Shown: positions 27,001 through 31,300, counted from the stretch's first letter. The stretch: DNA of 64,000 nt from an uncultured Alphaproteobacteria bacterium (GCA_958267355.1 OY279575.1:604335-668334), one strand, 5' to 3'. Program-made: numbers and translations. The notes: a model not told the origin generated them from the letters alone.

Positions 27001-28155
27001 TACCTATCTGAAGGCACAACCAGCGATAGTGGCGCAACCTATACAGAAGGCACTACCAAATACTCAAGCGGCACAGCCGATGGCAACGCGATGCAGTTCT
27101 CAACCACCTTTACTGCTGGTGAGACGGAAAAAGTCATCTTCGTCAAAGCGCGCCGCGATGATCTGATTGCCGAAAGCAGTGAAGCCTTTTCTCTCACACT
27201 CACCGATATTGACGGCTCGGATGGTGGGGCAGATTCAGGGCGTGGCGTTTTGTCAAGCACGCCCGCCAAGCTTTCAACCGCCATCACCATCAGCGATGTA
27301 GATGAAGACAAGCCGACTGCTACGCTTCATCCGACCACTACATCGGGGCAAACCGTAACGGCGATAGCAATCGCAACCCCAAGCGCAACCGATGCTAGCC
27401 ATGCGCAAACCATGAAAGAGGGGAATAGCCCAACCGACAAATTTATGGTGAAACTCTCGCGCAAACCTTTTGGCCCACTCCCCATAAAAATCCGCTGGAA
27501 TCCTGTGGGAGTCGCCAATGCAAGCGCAACGCCCCCCTACAAAGCCACAGTCGCAGCTGACTTTGCCCTCCCCAATGAAGCGGGGCGCACCCTGAGCTTC
27601 GCACCAATCGCACAGGGGCAGGCGGGCGAAGACCAAAAAGTATTCACGCTCACCGCGGCAACCGATCCCGATGCCACAGAAGGGCTTGAAGCCGCAAACC
27701 TCACCATAACGGGTGTGGATGATCCCTATGTCACTCTCGGTAGCCCTCTACTGGTCTATGTAATAGACAAGTCTCTTACAGCACCCTCTTTTTCAATACT
27801 TTTACTTAGCACGGGCGGTACTGGCACCATTGTCATGTTACCCAGTCAATATGGGGATATAGGCGCGCCTCCCTTTTACTTCATCGTCCGCCCGAAAAAA
27901 TATGGCACAATCGCAGAGGCTTTGAAAGCCGCACCAAGTGGCGAAATTTGCACCAGAGCCAGAGCCTCCGTACCTGGAAAACCTGTAGTTCCATCACCAA
28001 ATAACACTATTGGTTGCCAATCATATGCTAGCCCCACATTAAGTGGATTTTATGGCCTCAATTTCCCGGGTTTTGAAGCTACCCCACATGAAATCGGAGT
28101 CACCAACTCTGCAGGGTTTCCCATCGGCATCAAAGAAAAAACACTAACCCCTTAA
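1..28155 (+). CDS. Giant Calx-beta/Ig-like repeat surface protein (5'-partial)
   Basis: The frame is open from base 1 (Asp-Asp-Asp-Gln...) to a TAA at 28153-28155, so the true start lies outside the window. At least 9384 residues, rich in Ala, Thr, Gly, Asp and Ser, with few Cys. It is a chain of beta-sandwich modules of about 100-150 residues with the Calx-beta look: an EG or EGG turn, an alternating strand pattern, a glycine-containing V/I-rich strand, then a DD(x)xxE turn. Clear Calx-beta-like modules occur near the end (26320-27310). Residues 124-5268 form six higher-order units; residues 5640-6660 hold a paired-cysteine module family. The last 120 residues show no LPXTG, autotransporter barrel or RTX nonapeptides, so the export route is unknown. 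Families of this kind are mostly secreted adhesins or matrix proteins; that role here is inference. Synonymous codon usage changes strongly along the gene. A terminator follows directly. Confidence 0.9.
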   Translation, partial: DDDQLTLSVADVAVNEGEAAEFTVTSAGNKTSEYAIEGQVFADKSLDGRLSGWESENDALQASRFILAAGETEAKFTIATTDDNKVNGGATIDDTTAISVKLDDRRGLLAAGSGSLSANLKVTDNDKATLSFRDLPALLKEDPNPVENGDGRLVLSHRLEAPVNVQVRKADTAAGRFTVALGATKQAVTGAFATAYTIPKGVTEVPIFITPKNDNASTGNQNLKLQVQFQSGTSTWLVGDSPQLAVSEAIVFEDDEASFSFDHAGLAEVDEGREVPVRVVLEKAGVPAQLKEEAKLVLQWRKGPSGSWSNFTPAAEKTDFSTSASEHTFNIKIPGDETLNTTTYPVQFQLLVTKASDGTSQISNLRKTDFTSSAVQVTNTEGAEFWWNSTSATGDEGDIARGRMNVALIGADGVVDESKAPVRSGMLIYVPFSPSFEPSTRVGIASPTQLTFGLSDTGTSKSVNLSYPLDNFVRRGSVAVTFALGQPYATNGRDSAHLTIGKGEFRARSGAGSAFVVRYSNLDETTLTLTADPAKPLIEPGGDANQVKADGEMAFSLGLQGRTTLGEDYSFEIAATSNGGAINAPTVEGLSGGATYLGGILTFPAGTTEANDDARIKVGFTGTASDKIGTTVTLKVRNVVNGAASDAAVEGITLPSVTGFVVQDADKARPVLSGVQGTIAENGALSDFSLRLSRDTATATAATVELVAILLDEAGAEQARGAAKTITFAQADDATTAKTITGSDLPVLPTGFDDAFLNGARKLRILATLKTGATSEVELNSTDSAEMAITDDEKASSSFEIEFTSTTNLAEDGGTRDINIDLSPAATVETKYIVSVGGFATLEDYSLALKSGQPTGSSFAKDASDNLVLTVPAKAARVVLTLTGQEDILYEGGETVTLSIRQRLESQGGGAARYATVFEQTPSGLTIDDAEDTTALALKVAGDAWPTAIAEGGTAALVFTLDLPPSTVLGRNVTFKIKDFAVHKRSDNSVVSGATPTFSAGGGAWNASSGILTFFNPRGSSLTARDETVTLTLAVPNDDLAALYNVQFQVEAVATNALSAAATLTDPVDAAAKINITNDDTVALSFEGVPASVAEGAVANTATRLKLSHAAAEDLLVTMKLEGESTNKFVVSTIGGIQTAGNNPQTQLQTTGRDFVIPAGTKEVAIGISAVDDSVVTSPLPNVKILANFKNADNSAASAGLVASNGVVESSVVGWVEDEKSLTISHIGGVAVAAGAEVALKEGVATPITVKINGTGNLAGTKDAVTTITFRPEGVGENENSKFIRLGAFQLTRGASSWSRGVHYDSNGDPIAGGAKPFMITVPGDGILNQAARKGTLQVGLEGNDGTFAGLDTTQSNPVVVYPAAKAAVTNTEGAVIVWDGSQGGSAAARLKADEGVAIAPRARLLLVPASTTPATTAPDATKTPILEANITVDVTPIPRSQGGRAPLVSNIATRPTSLTFTKVDDTAVALSDSADFVYQEKIITAIDYDFDFRLAAKSEKVAGDGVVRVSSTASQHTRILEWENDDTTTFTLTAGTAIGEPGTSDGGEKAGTDGTLLFDLGLEVGETLGEPFNVFIYATSVSKDSTKTLELKEPKLSGAPTGWTFDDFSSDATSKNYALRLPKDTRGTSDNSGTATITLGFKGKLGDGDGGTQVTVFAFSNTGGVEASTTTIENFKVIDSSKASPVFGTLPTITENAVIPDFTITLSRDTNVANVKVDVEASYTDSEGTTTKGNRKQVSFPKGQDATTTAKTISGLTLPAAAVNDDLVNLAPRTIKITATIKDGSGDDAEVDRSAVESSAIAIVDDEAADNKFTLAYAGGTTALAEGATSTLTLTLDKAADEQITFALAGVGGTLPLTANDDFTLALKANDPATGEAFTASGLGGTFTMPKGVRVAVLDVTAKDDTLIEGEESLTWTLSDGGNTKAYVKKSDGVDTATFKIDDADDATPLALSIDASSWSDYNKLYEDGSANIVFTLTTPDSNTLQRPISYVVNTFRIQSTADVKHAKEPSFTGDGWQVGAAAGTGTITFPAGANDPTRPLLLVVPDIDDIVRDDLEVFFYLSTQVGDPLSVATTFTAPLKKADSTDDTTPARIPIKDNDIKAISFGTVPQLKEGVAATIPLFRTGDALSDTSDLRYRVVFRPKVGADVALANGTLDRTQEGWRIAITVPGDETLNAGQVGKLIVTINSIDRNLEDWANGAVVLESTEITVTNTEGALAIWNGATTTTAAPEFKGTEGERYIPRARLVLIPASATPSTTMPTDWNKSPILEGNVTIETEIKYTSSGEFAAATINGGQTTAYDGDGYNYHLFKPVSGAATVLSEDVDSQNKPAYLSHEDNIVSATRNQFTNTLSSIWGVGSYANAIGEGKFRFASQATLKTLNMEWENDDFLTPTLTVGTAIVEGGSGQTKAQGTMIFNPGLPSGKTLGQAYTFHFSLVGDRGSFGNPDYGTLPGGWQSAGSGNKLFIATTAASATSIGNITISLDFSRSSADDKATKIALQVRNANPNRGSVIEGAVGGVKLPVDPKDASKVALIRNFKIKDADKAVPVIDVASILDATGRTIPDDATVPEFKLRLSRNVSSQDVAVKLQAIYNDGTTNHQGTAQTITFDKDTDTTTDKTISNLALPSEAVDDLVNIADRTGTVKIVATITSGAAAETETLGRRRIAEQEFTLIDSEANQATYEYAFAPTTAAEGSTSTFTLTLAAAADAETTYNLVAGDGGTTLLIGDYSFVKASGADAGVALSFNKATKRGTLTVPKGVASVPLTFTAAADNFFERDEQFTLALTYAGDDGKYKAKTGQTSPVVLTIDDGDDSGAAPSFQNDGNWNAVAEGGSVSLPFVFETGGPDVEEGFTYGVSMGIYSVGDGDPVAGIYPTLSSAHWVADPNDKSKGSIRIAKNSGGTVRFTIGLSVPEIDSIYDPAYEVRFSFSKPTTGIGSFTTLNLPSKVAITDDDRLTISYRGVPDGATQASSNRNSRILLNGAAPADTSINLKLEGTETSKFTIKAGPTTGQTQITLTETNQAYSVKAGVGVIPLIIEVKDVAKGSGSPAVQIVAAFASASAGVIGSTNPVKSNAVQFISSRKGVAFGRVGSGALVEGETLTLVLAVNPALDDSDGSKLQVVFRPNDGGADINYGSKNIATGNTQYNLSFNIRADGIVTNTPRSGQLIATLTTDDAAINGVSNKKAQFALPASITNAEGAYIIWSGSQAATRQNIKATEGATFTPQASIYLVPPSGVGRFNNFPILEEDLTVNLTLTPTTTGGHTPLMSAFSKRPTSLTFKANTTGDRKTRASDTANNIADFIYDDTIITTVSNTFTLAFASTEIDVGESTITAADAVAQQKNLDLEISNNDTATFTVSAGDPIVEPGDGTGNAKTQTAADGSIVLDLGLANGESIGERFTFRIIPTITGGGTLKNWAMDGATRTAGWGLIGPLKQGGQDYYTLTAPKGLTHSNDSATLKTGFTGTASDDSFRTAVSLVVAPEGAAAKRVFTTGTVEGFDITDADSPPKIAASIGTITGALIEGAATNTLTVPVTLSSAVPSGGSASVRVVATRARVADLSALGSVAAADKVEKTLNFAAGEGTTAKTLSFTPADILKLYPDDSVITAAARYVHFTATFAAGTDSAVYGTDNASLARSIVAITEDDIELSFVFGTSRSPLTALTEGVEYSKDAATAIKIANNPFSPEIDINGPADNTQAQMALYWREKGANADGSADEKLVDPSDLGTRDTHFGKFAFPGDKTLNIAKRKGNFVAKFTALDDPGIINTGYDSSAKTLEIISKEFTVTNTEGAMVIWDGTQGSSPEQQMLTALEGNVLVPKARLVLIPASATPATQAADFTMSPILEEDITVNLESKSVRTENYIPYTAYLIEATDKLTFKKGANGATTQFSDTEGQVADFIFDDLHITKENSDINVKLVAKAGEKVGEGFIRVSAIEARNTMRLRWTDTDTATPTLTPVNPIVEPGGTSSQTRKMGTMVFSLNLDPEENLPHSPFPEIIVESHSFVLEASTTGGSLFPLLVSTGGNSNISYNSSTRTLTFDEYTDGDEDEVTILVGFRGITSDNKATEVTLKIRPVSIDTAAVGINLPDDPDDSNKKLLTQNFIVQDADLAQPVLNVSATSIAEDAGVVPDFGLSLSHDTAAVATVEVVASYDDGATVRKGTAQTITFAASDDATTEKTVTNLALPNRLDDDLLNARRNLMITATLKTGTASQVALNSFRTKEIPITDDEFASSKYSFEFDNKTVKEGKTSILRATLTPASDVDHVFLIGTLLNSEPSREDFTLTLAPNQPAGVELLSSLIFDADEELDVSLKVPAGVTEVSMILTAQNDSLVEGDELLELDVAQSDANPKIGSHLFANDIFPEITINDADSNGLTLSVNDNAWPTSVPEGGNTELTFTLDIPEGTSLERDVVFDVSNFAIHNKATSTDLTTPKPTFSGTGWAAHSSDATKGTLTFAKDLRGDPTRVLTLAVPNDNVVNQYEVHFQVQKQGKDEDAISAATTLTPPVNAEAMILIADDEKAFLSFASLPAEVTEGASANTAGKLVLSRAASSNLEVDLKIESQNKDQFEVKAGASLTTLTETAQTFTVAAGATEIPLSIQAVEDSNPNNNPPPSVVIVAKFKSDSSLSVVSSTDEIKSASIYFKDNEKTLSFSALNGGAAFREGAAASATIELGGAGSPTLNDADGSTLSLAFRPAGNSDNSNDIALTLQNGTLAHNQASWNLNFTIPGDKTLNTTRRKGNLVANLTTDDATIIGVSSGRLEFQSTEIDVINTEGAAVYWDPKVVAPVEGTKVTETAKLALIAAGETKQPEHSSDYEDVILPTGLTIRAVATATPPGLLTDSGGLLADLNAIYKAAGIAAYGNKDATPNPTNKRNFDFVGDGTPASVTVSQITYDDKVIGDENRRAIVEFSTPTVVTGTIDGTAPLRWSDSNDDHRATHNWNTKNQDRTTLTIAQTKDAVEPSGGTAGTDAEFTITLDLQAGEVLGAPVQMDVTPTSDSVLASLARDETPADKLKAPRIVGTLPSHATFALEDTNESWGLNNPYQLTFLSGTTNATSVVKLAVGHRGTETDGRMDTDLGVQLLSGDVSSPGAVGDDVAAIEYAATNADGSFDLTIEEKDKEEATEVTMGFADVAVTTTSANEDKWSDGTFTLYKHEGNLFELEPASRGAIADRSFAVTLSEAKNLTVTLTADSEAVTLGGTGKTETLTFTDSGATTQTVNVKLTNAQVNNKAEGERKITISAALSGADASGIDAPDPATYTIFDDDNTVGFLIKERDNCVDLGNDGYLNPASTGRAACFYEEEWKRQYKATSGSNYKSQASANTIALAGVREGAELPAVILANKEIIGATGDFAFTFAVEGHGLTGNDAPFALSASDYSLPTVETKIIASKNYISNGDWDVLPTVGILAATADNLVENPFTYGERSEANFQRRGSVPRQQGTEVGLLKMTGVTPANRGLKLTTKAADLRDYVGIVDMDFGTMKLSLSESNANVKSNPSAKYSAGDTVPLYIHLDKPTQYRRVFEFGPATVDAGNEGWKLVLDNNAGDEITVEAGSGQATNVVFNGGIKQIAAFELQYDADNILRGLSKVQAAPTQGTDGSDACTTTNLNVGSDETAVSCYFPVKGARDAVEIIKEGLVPLTVAPKPVEGEDVPEAVDGKVVAQVVAAEGSEISLIFTYNETLAAGANLVCDIADGITLGKASATSLLGDGILSEISVNGVAVANAFTTGNTPSIDSLPLSFAAGTNPTSTVTFKFAGTLPKKNPNLEFTIGDLDQTSAPCKRGSTAAAASEAIGSESATINLKVVGADKATIGEVGATPLTLEPAPANDAKSPGGRKSLHEFNAGEVGQLTFKYGGTLAAGADLVCDIASKITLSTKASETRLLTSGLISGIAVNGVAVDGAIATDNSAIDKFPLTFKAGAEPTSVVTFHFAGNAFTGNPPFKFGIGELDEFACKRGSTTATETISFPETGIHLKITANNGDDISTVPAPTPVVAAPLTIAPAANSDGKSIVQINAAEANETEIVFTYGGTLAAGDPLVCDIADKISFGAPSTYQLLLRGNLESISVNGSPVANAFTASPASIDKFPLTFAAGTNPTSTVKFKFTGALSKRNPNLQFTIAALDDSVSCVRGTTPATEKISFAGTIVNLKIVGNSGATIKTASVAPPTGTLTLTPTVVVDNNAHGKRKSVSTASAGGSTKFTFTYAGTLAEGEPLMCNIAHKVSFGAGRSLIGNVAHLQVNGKPIQDLGNLGGEDYQYRLLDFPLVFEAGENPQSVLEFRYRGTAAVNNPVMDLHVDEIDDSVDCTRGGEPSALKISFAPILLRSEITASTGDSLLSTTSSAAENTLRFSALGSPYVPYGNQKTLVLNLSGVNTATHFKIDLDTDAPENQAQSGDYRITRVLFGTGDGGPASWDAATKILTVPETSVLVGLLLQTRIEPAAVRDRKLVLAVTQQATDTDKYTPAKAQVALTIIHSKGANAARIPTRLTITDPADEQIPEADQRTYTRAYAGLWSRSKVNPGSVGSFTFTYKGTLSAGQPLVCDIARQTSLYRDISLLPNIAEVSVNDAVISNAISEKNLKFNTLPLSFAAGTNPTSVVKFKYKGTASRDNPRLAILIEEFDDSLTCTRGGSPATERIGLDREHLILEVTAASGASVATAASTRPAAVPNTSATLTRLVGRSGNTEDTSTAAKELPTGGEITRLRLRIDHDTRDATANTRRSIGAVNFIIAPTEASTSEAGDYVISVLSTTPADRKDSTLWDANTNTLAVPNGVVDVSLAIQAQVDEDKDNETFGLTFEQVATDTRQFAQVLLTPSDPLLFSITDPDPGYATLNQPTTPPTSITEGGSVNVTYTTTPADTPLSASSAYFGSFKITATVVGTENENPLSDIGTITVGQSPSQVQVSKTRVTPSAGDGSGQYCCGYSGTSSTSAPVGFMHLQAGGAANLNRRVVRYTVYDYDEDVRKARVRILVSKDSRRGSDSNDLRTQRGASNYANKGALDGRAIFIPVVDDDFITPGFANLPTVIAEGGDASGTGRVTIDRRADADITVQVKLLQAVPEFEVYLKADKGNAGAVRLTDAWQATAEHTFPATTSFSGAGGVQEGAPIFIHVVDDNSLNDPAPRLVLQTRVKRTSDTDFYVKKVGGSAAYEVVNSDPVRHRNDDDIFRSQFSLSEGLVAVARPSSGKGDIELTVTSSVAPTASVPLLLVPLTKTADLEAAGAVAPTVAVLNTDYEERNSATKEGAGYVLTFPSGKTEHTFTLPLRTLAYAGSNYRERILGIRLTSASATPAQGITYGRDLALIRITGGTASQSLAFAATSRFTLTEGTLPGSADVSPAVTDVTGSDETYHYRLATDGTASLNDLVVDEATGGGTISGSAVAPEATFSTAKLVGGGGFSGIPLRAHDDEVYEGEETIALTLVGVTREQSGQQVSVANVALPSAPITITIADNDSAPALTTEIEKSAGICADDDTAGADNCEGDTINITLKLDTLSKFRTGVAWTTSKESGDTAETGATNKDFTPASGTIYFDAYEGGAEKTSHKQAVLSIPTFGDTDTEDDTFTLTLAATTESASHLTIANSVATQQLTIKDKGATRNLPARIIRPSADLAQFQNGRIYSTSVQFYIEEEFGQFPATLALFKKSASIGEPTGRGQRPGNGATTGGFCNNSEVLCFTVTSAQATANANPNSRTRVSVIARGLTAGTAYQATVFSKDKDYFWPPFEFSTSGNNNVIPLDGPVRSGEIHATRADKAARGYRNQNQWIGGNIATVHQFMESGHQPLMIAAPVANGGALLTLLGGLPYPTSQADSRCSGTTICLEHRNSEDSASFRPGATPFYDSSNPGGKTNFWFLPRFFEPEKVYYAIFVSRDGRRTEPFTFTPPAVTAGTKNNLRFANIAGLAEDVIAYGYTAITNTAYQQAFRVGMGGDANFYGLLNPIQIILDRPIATDLNVTLTLTTPNPTSFLTRRDSAQTFSAATADTHYTTTSDATTTITIPAGEKIGTASKDFFKVKASSPTGTGYYYAVATISGAPTGVTVPTPNGFIELVDQDNAVEERARIVMGTKKRDGRQPLEGSATSLDNVAYDVNVNYGDYNDGSADFPSFDVTATITGQGGSNPTRDLEYSSALAGFSYPLDKTSTRFPKLPDNYPRDTAFVPLTTPYTFTVGSYKATRNAPDMRFALGLRGRRDGIYEGAERFGVNLAVNIPGATVQVDSSSFVVYDSDPVPENRIEIRRLGDGVPIPDDVLYEESGGKTIYEVRIGLSNPSQHATRIPWEIFGQTATYGGSFDFDIAATEAGTSLPDDTPNLVSGVAVVPACAEEGKAPEDLRCNTWAPPLYLRINDDSAIELDEVISITTTAPRFRSSTNDEGTVNGTPLTRALTLRDRDSLPAPDFLPTLKLESALGDTHLRAGGDWVVNATLDKPAPFDIFAPITLEGAGGSPLQAREYSVVSLPRTSILIPEGEQSRAFIVKTKVSRAGSSVTTGGLSLTLGAGRGYRLASEKSATLTVSYPAVQSGLGVIKPNLEQTTNTKLVASLTGIGVFTPSTGPFLRAVAQPGGLVNCVDFTSFSADRFKQPGTDSTFLGVGAGCTYKLYAVRNRADTEVIAEGPIVQMAIGADIAKEARFFATPTTIRAGRRNFFMPFTIAFTGTSANSAKLREGFITFSNLRSKGLAAAITAGTATDANDDGIEDGVFVSLQQNSIDLEPKTGSGILLIEGTAALSLSASSAIPTLPLVLTATVSENIDPLFKTKEQKANPNAPITSKDLEASFITAPELFVDPEKIELDEKNTGDEPSTTDGFITLKLRHPTTEAPLAAGDYIRIAMASEDGPATGATAQNTATERTDYRSEDGKTTFIAPGVTQIRVPVQALADDTEEKEEFYRVHFWATGPVANPRMQTSDPNNPNATGIVGIQDNDCTSPIVSFAEQTYSLAERTGSGNAQTEGTVAVKIVLRDPDNANTPLPSCAPYPVVKWQVDNIFGGNAAGTNANADTGGTNAKFNRDYYLSEGTTSDSGATYTEGTTKYSSGTADGNAMQFSTTFTAGETEKVIFVKARRDDLIAESSEAFSLTLTDIDGSDGGADSGRGVLSSTPAKLSTAITISDVDEDKPTATLHPTTTSGQTVTAIAIATPSATDASHAQTMKEGNSPTDKFMVKLSRKPFGPLPIKIRWNPVGVANASATPPYKATVAADFALPNEAGRTLSFAPIAQGQAGEDQKVFTLTAATDPDATEGLEAANLTITGVDDPYVTLGSPLLVYVIDKSLTAPSFSILLLSTGGTGTIVMLPSQYGDIGAPPFYFIVRPKKYGTIAEALKAAPSGEICTRARASVPGKPVVPSPNNTIGCQSYASPTLSGFYGLNFPGFEATPHEIGVTNSAGFPIGIKEKTLTP
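370..15806 (+). repeat. Six-copy higher-order protein repeat inside the giant gene
   Basis: Protein-level repeat. Units begin at D-N-D/D-D-E turns near 370, 3232, 6295, 8857, 10933 and 13552, the last ending near 15806. A marker motif N-[TA]-E-G-A occurs once per unit at residues 379, 1371, 2214, 3197, 3789 and 4773, followed by a W-[DNS]-G type strand and, in units 2 to 5, a [PL]-x-[AS]-[RS]-[LI]-x-L-[VI]-P strand. Marker spacing is 992, 843, 983, 592 and 984 residues. Most units are therefore about 985 residues long, and two have lost about 149 and 392 residues, i.e. one or several modules. Units 3 and 5 lack most of the first module. DNA identity between copies is visibly much lower than protein similarity. 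Confidence 0.85.
16918..19980 (+). repeat. Five-copy paired-cysteine module array in the giant protein
   Basis: Five related modules. Each has an aromatic-T-Y-x-x-T/G-x-L-A-x-G strand, a first Cys in [LM]-[VM]-C-[DN]-I-A (codons at 17071, 17599, 18121, 18649 and 19624), a P-L-x-F-x-A-G-x-x-P strand, and a second Cys in C-[KVT]-R-G. First-Cys spacing is 176, 174, 176 and 325 residues. The long gap holds an unrelated insert of about 149 residues (about 18960-19450). Cysteine is otherwise rare in the protein, so the two conserved Cys per module probably form an intramodule disulfide, which would imply an oxidising, extracytoplasmic location. I do not recognise the family. Confidence 0.8.
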
Positions 28156-28181
28156 CCCCACCACCTGCGCTCCGCATCTAC

Positions 28182-28206
28182 GCCCCCCTTCACAGGGGGG
28201 CTTTTT
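28182..28206 (+). terminator. Rho-independent terminator after the giant gene
   Basis: A perfect 7-bp stem GCCCCCC/GGGGGGC with a 6-nt loop (TTCACA) is followed at once by TTTTT. It lies 27 nt after the giant gene's stop codon and separates it from the autotransporter gene. Confidence 0.9.
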
Positions 28207-28229
28207 CTAGAATACCCCCAAATAAAAAT

Positions 28230-28258
28230 TTGTTAACAGGAGAAAAAAGGCTTACAAT
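28230..28258 (+). promoter_or_regulatory. Putative sigma-70 promoter for the autotransporter gene
   Basis: TTGTTA (28230-28235), a 17-nt spacer and TACAAT (28253-28258) resemble the -35/-10 consensus with two and one mismatches. It lies just after the terminator and about 80 nt before the TTG start at 28340, which is preceded by GGAGGAG (28327-28333). A second box pair, TTGACA at 28280 and TATAAA at 28299, has only a 13-nt spacer and looks weaker. Confidence 0.5.
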
Positions 28259-28339
28259 AGAAATTCATCAAAAGTTCGGTTGACAGAGGGAGACCCCATA
28301 TAAACCGCTACACCCCACCACGAGGCGGAGGAGAGTTCG

Positions 28340-31300
28340 TTGCCAACGCGAATGGTTTCACTGCGCCAAGGCAAGGCGCGATTCGTTGCCCCACGGGGCA
28401 GTCATAGATACTTTGATTTTTTTACCTCCATATTCACCCCCCGCTTCCCACTCATCCCCTTTTTACTCTCCCTAGCTCTTGTTGCTTGCGGCGGCGGGGG
28501 AGGTGGCGGTTCTGGAGGCGGCGGCAGTACTCCAACCACAGAACGCGTCTATGTCGGCTCAACCCTGCCGAACACAGAAGAACTGCCCGACGATGAAACT
28601 CCGCCTGACGACCCGCCTGATGATCCGCCTGACGAAACCCCTGACCCAACAGGTGGCTCAGGCATACCTGACCCCAACAAACCAAAAGAAACCGTAAAAG
28701 AAGAAAAAGAAGAAGTCACCGTCACGGACGACAATGGCAATACTGACAATAACGAAGAAGAAGAAGATTTCATTCTAACCCTCGTCTCCGAAACAAAACC
28801 CACACACAAGCCCACCATCGTTGAAGGCACACCTCCGCCACCACCTGCACCCACAACCCAGACGATTACCATTCCGCCACCCGCCGCACCCGAACCAGAA
28901 ATCCAAGACGAAACCACCATCGCACTCAACCCCAAACCCGCCCGCGTAGAAAGCCAATTTACAATTCAGCCTCCGCAAACCGTAGCCCCCGACCCCGTTG
29001 AAGTAGAAGTATTCGTAACCATACCGCCGCCACCTCCACCGCCCGACCCAGACCCCGTAGAAGTACAAGCAACCACCACCGTCACCATCCCCCAGCCCGT
29101 CATTCCGCCAACGCCACCAACGCCACCAACACCGCCAACCGTCATCACCCCCACAGGCAACACTCCATCAGGAGTCATCGGCAAACCGCCGCCCAATCCA
29201 GTCGGTCAGCCCGACCCCAACGACAACAACGATGACGACGACGACACACCTTTCATTCTAACCCTCGTCTCAGAAACCAAACCCACACACAAGCCCACCA
29301 TCGTTGAAGGCACACCTCCGCCACCGCCCGAACCCACCACGCAAACCATCATCATTCCGCCACCCGCCACACCCGAACCAGAAGTTCAAGACGAAACCGA
29401 AGTCGCACTCAACCCCGAAGTCACCGCAGAAACCGAAATCACACTTCAGCCCCAGCCCATCAAAGACCCCAAACCCGTTGAAGTAGAAGTATTCGTAACC
29501 ATACCTACGCCGCCACCGCCCGACCCAGACCCCGTAGAAGTAACATCCACAACAACCATCACCTTCACGCCCACGCCCACGCAAACCTGGCACAACACCT
29601 TCTCACTCGGCAAACCCACAAAAACTCCACGCGGCACCCCCCTAGACGGACGCGACTCCGCCGCCGCACTCATCGGCATTGATTTCGCCTACCACAACAA
29701 CCTGCTGCAAAACGCGCTCGCAAGCCGCCGCCTCGTCATCACACGGCGCGGATACTTTCAACGCCAAAACCCCGCCGAAAGCACACGCGGCTTACAAATC
29801 AGCAGCGTCATCGGGGCACAAGGCGGGACGGAGTATCCGCAAGGACTCGCCCGTGGCGCAAGCCTGTACATGTTTTCGTCCGAAGCCATTCACCAGCGAC
29901 TGCCCCTGCCAAACTACAACGACCCTAGCCTCAACCTCGGCTACGACTACGATGTAGAAAAAAATAACGCGCAAATCACCGCCATCAATCTTGTCCGCGT
30001 CTGGAGCAACGCCTACAACGCCCGACTCGTCGGCCGCCAAACCGACAAAACCTTCACCTTCAAAAAATTTCTCAACGAAAATTATGGCCTGCGCGGGCTT
30101 GTCTCCGCCGATAAAGACCGCTTGGCAAAAACCGTGCGCGGACAGTTTTTTAAAGTACAAGAATATACCGTCAATGGCGTAAAACAATACCGCTTCACCA
30201 ACCGCCTGCGCGACCGCTTCGTCAGTGACGCCCACGAAACCAGCCAGCCGCTCGTCGCCGTGCAGTTCAGCACTTCATACAAAGGCGAGCAAGCCATTCG
30301 TGCCGAGCTGCTTAGAGCCGTTGTCTCTTACTTCTGCTACAAAAACTTTCACGCCATCATCGCCAGTCCGCACTGGTGGGGCGACAAAGAAAACTCGCAC
30401 TCTATTCCCGAAAGCGAAAGACGCAAACTTTGCGGGAGTGTAAATCCAACCTACGAAGCCCACCCCTATATCTCAGAACGACTCTACGCTGGCCTGCTGC
30501 AGAACAATTTTCTCAACTTCCGCGACCGCGTAAACAACATGATCACCGCCCTAGACGCAGAAATCACCCGCCGCAAAGCCATCGGTCAGCCCGATCCTTC
30601 TAATCGTAATAGAAACTCCTTAACCAATACCGTAGAAAATACCTTTCCGCTTCGCCAAGAAACCTACAATGTTCTGCGCGACCTAATCGCCGACCTTGGC
30701 GCAAAAAATATTCCCACAGTCGCGCCACTCGGAGACGACGGATTCTGGCGCAAAATGATCGTCTATTTCAACGGCCATAAACGACTCGCAAACCCCGAAT
30801 TCTCAGGCAACTATCCCGCCATCTTCGCCGATGAAACGAAGTCCTTCTACGCAGGAGAGTCAGACGAAGTCACCCGCAACCTTAGACTGCGAAGCTATAT
30901 TCTCACAGTCGGCGCACTGCAAGGCCCCATCAAAGCAAGCAAAACCAGCTTTGACTCAATCTTGCCGAAAGAATGGTACCGCGCCTACGACTCCAATGCT
31001 TGCGGCAACACCAAAGCCCGCTGTCTATTCGTGCCCATCAGCCACCACGCAGGCGGCGAACCGCATCTGTTTCAGGGTATTCCTGTTCTCAGCATCGTAA
31101 AAAACGACAGGGGCTTAGACGAAGCAGGGCTAAACCCAAATCAACGCGGCTCCGATTACGCGGCTTCTGTGGTCACAGCGTCCATCACCTTGCTGGTGCA
31201 ATACTTCAAAGAAACCAACCCGCAATACAACGGACTCGACGCCGCCCAAGACCTGCTCGACACCACCTTCGGACTCAGAAAATGCCGAGGCATGCGCGGC

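Noticed and set aside
28280..28304. TTGACA ... TATAAA as promoter of the autotransporter gene
   Set aside because: The spacer is only 13 nt; the TTGTTA/TACAAT pair just upstream has an ideal 17-nt spacer.
28560..29580. Pro-rich region as a TonB-like protein
   Set aside because: It follows a lipobox and is continuous with an autotransporter passenger and barrel; there is no TonB C-terminal domain.
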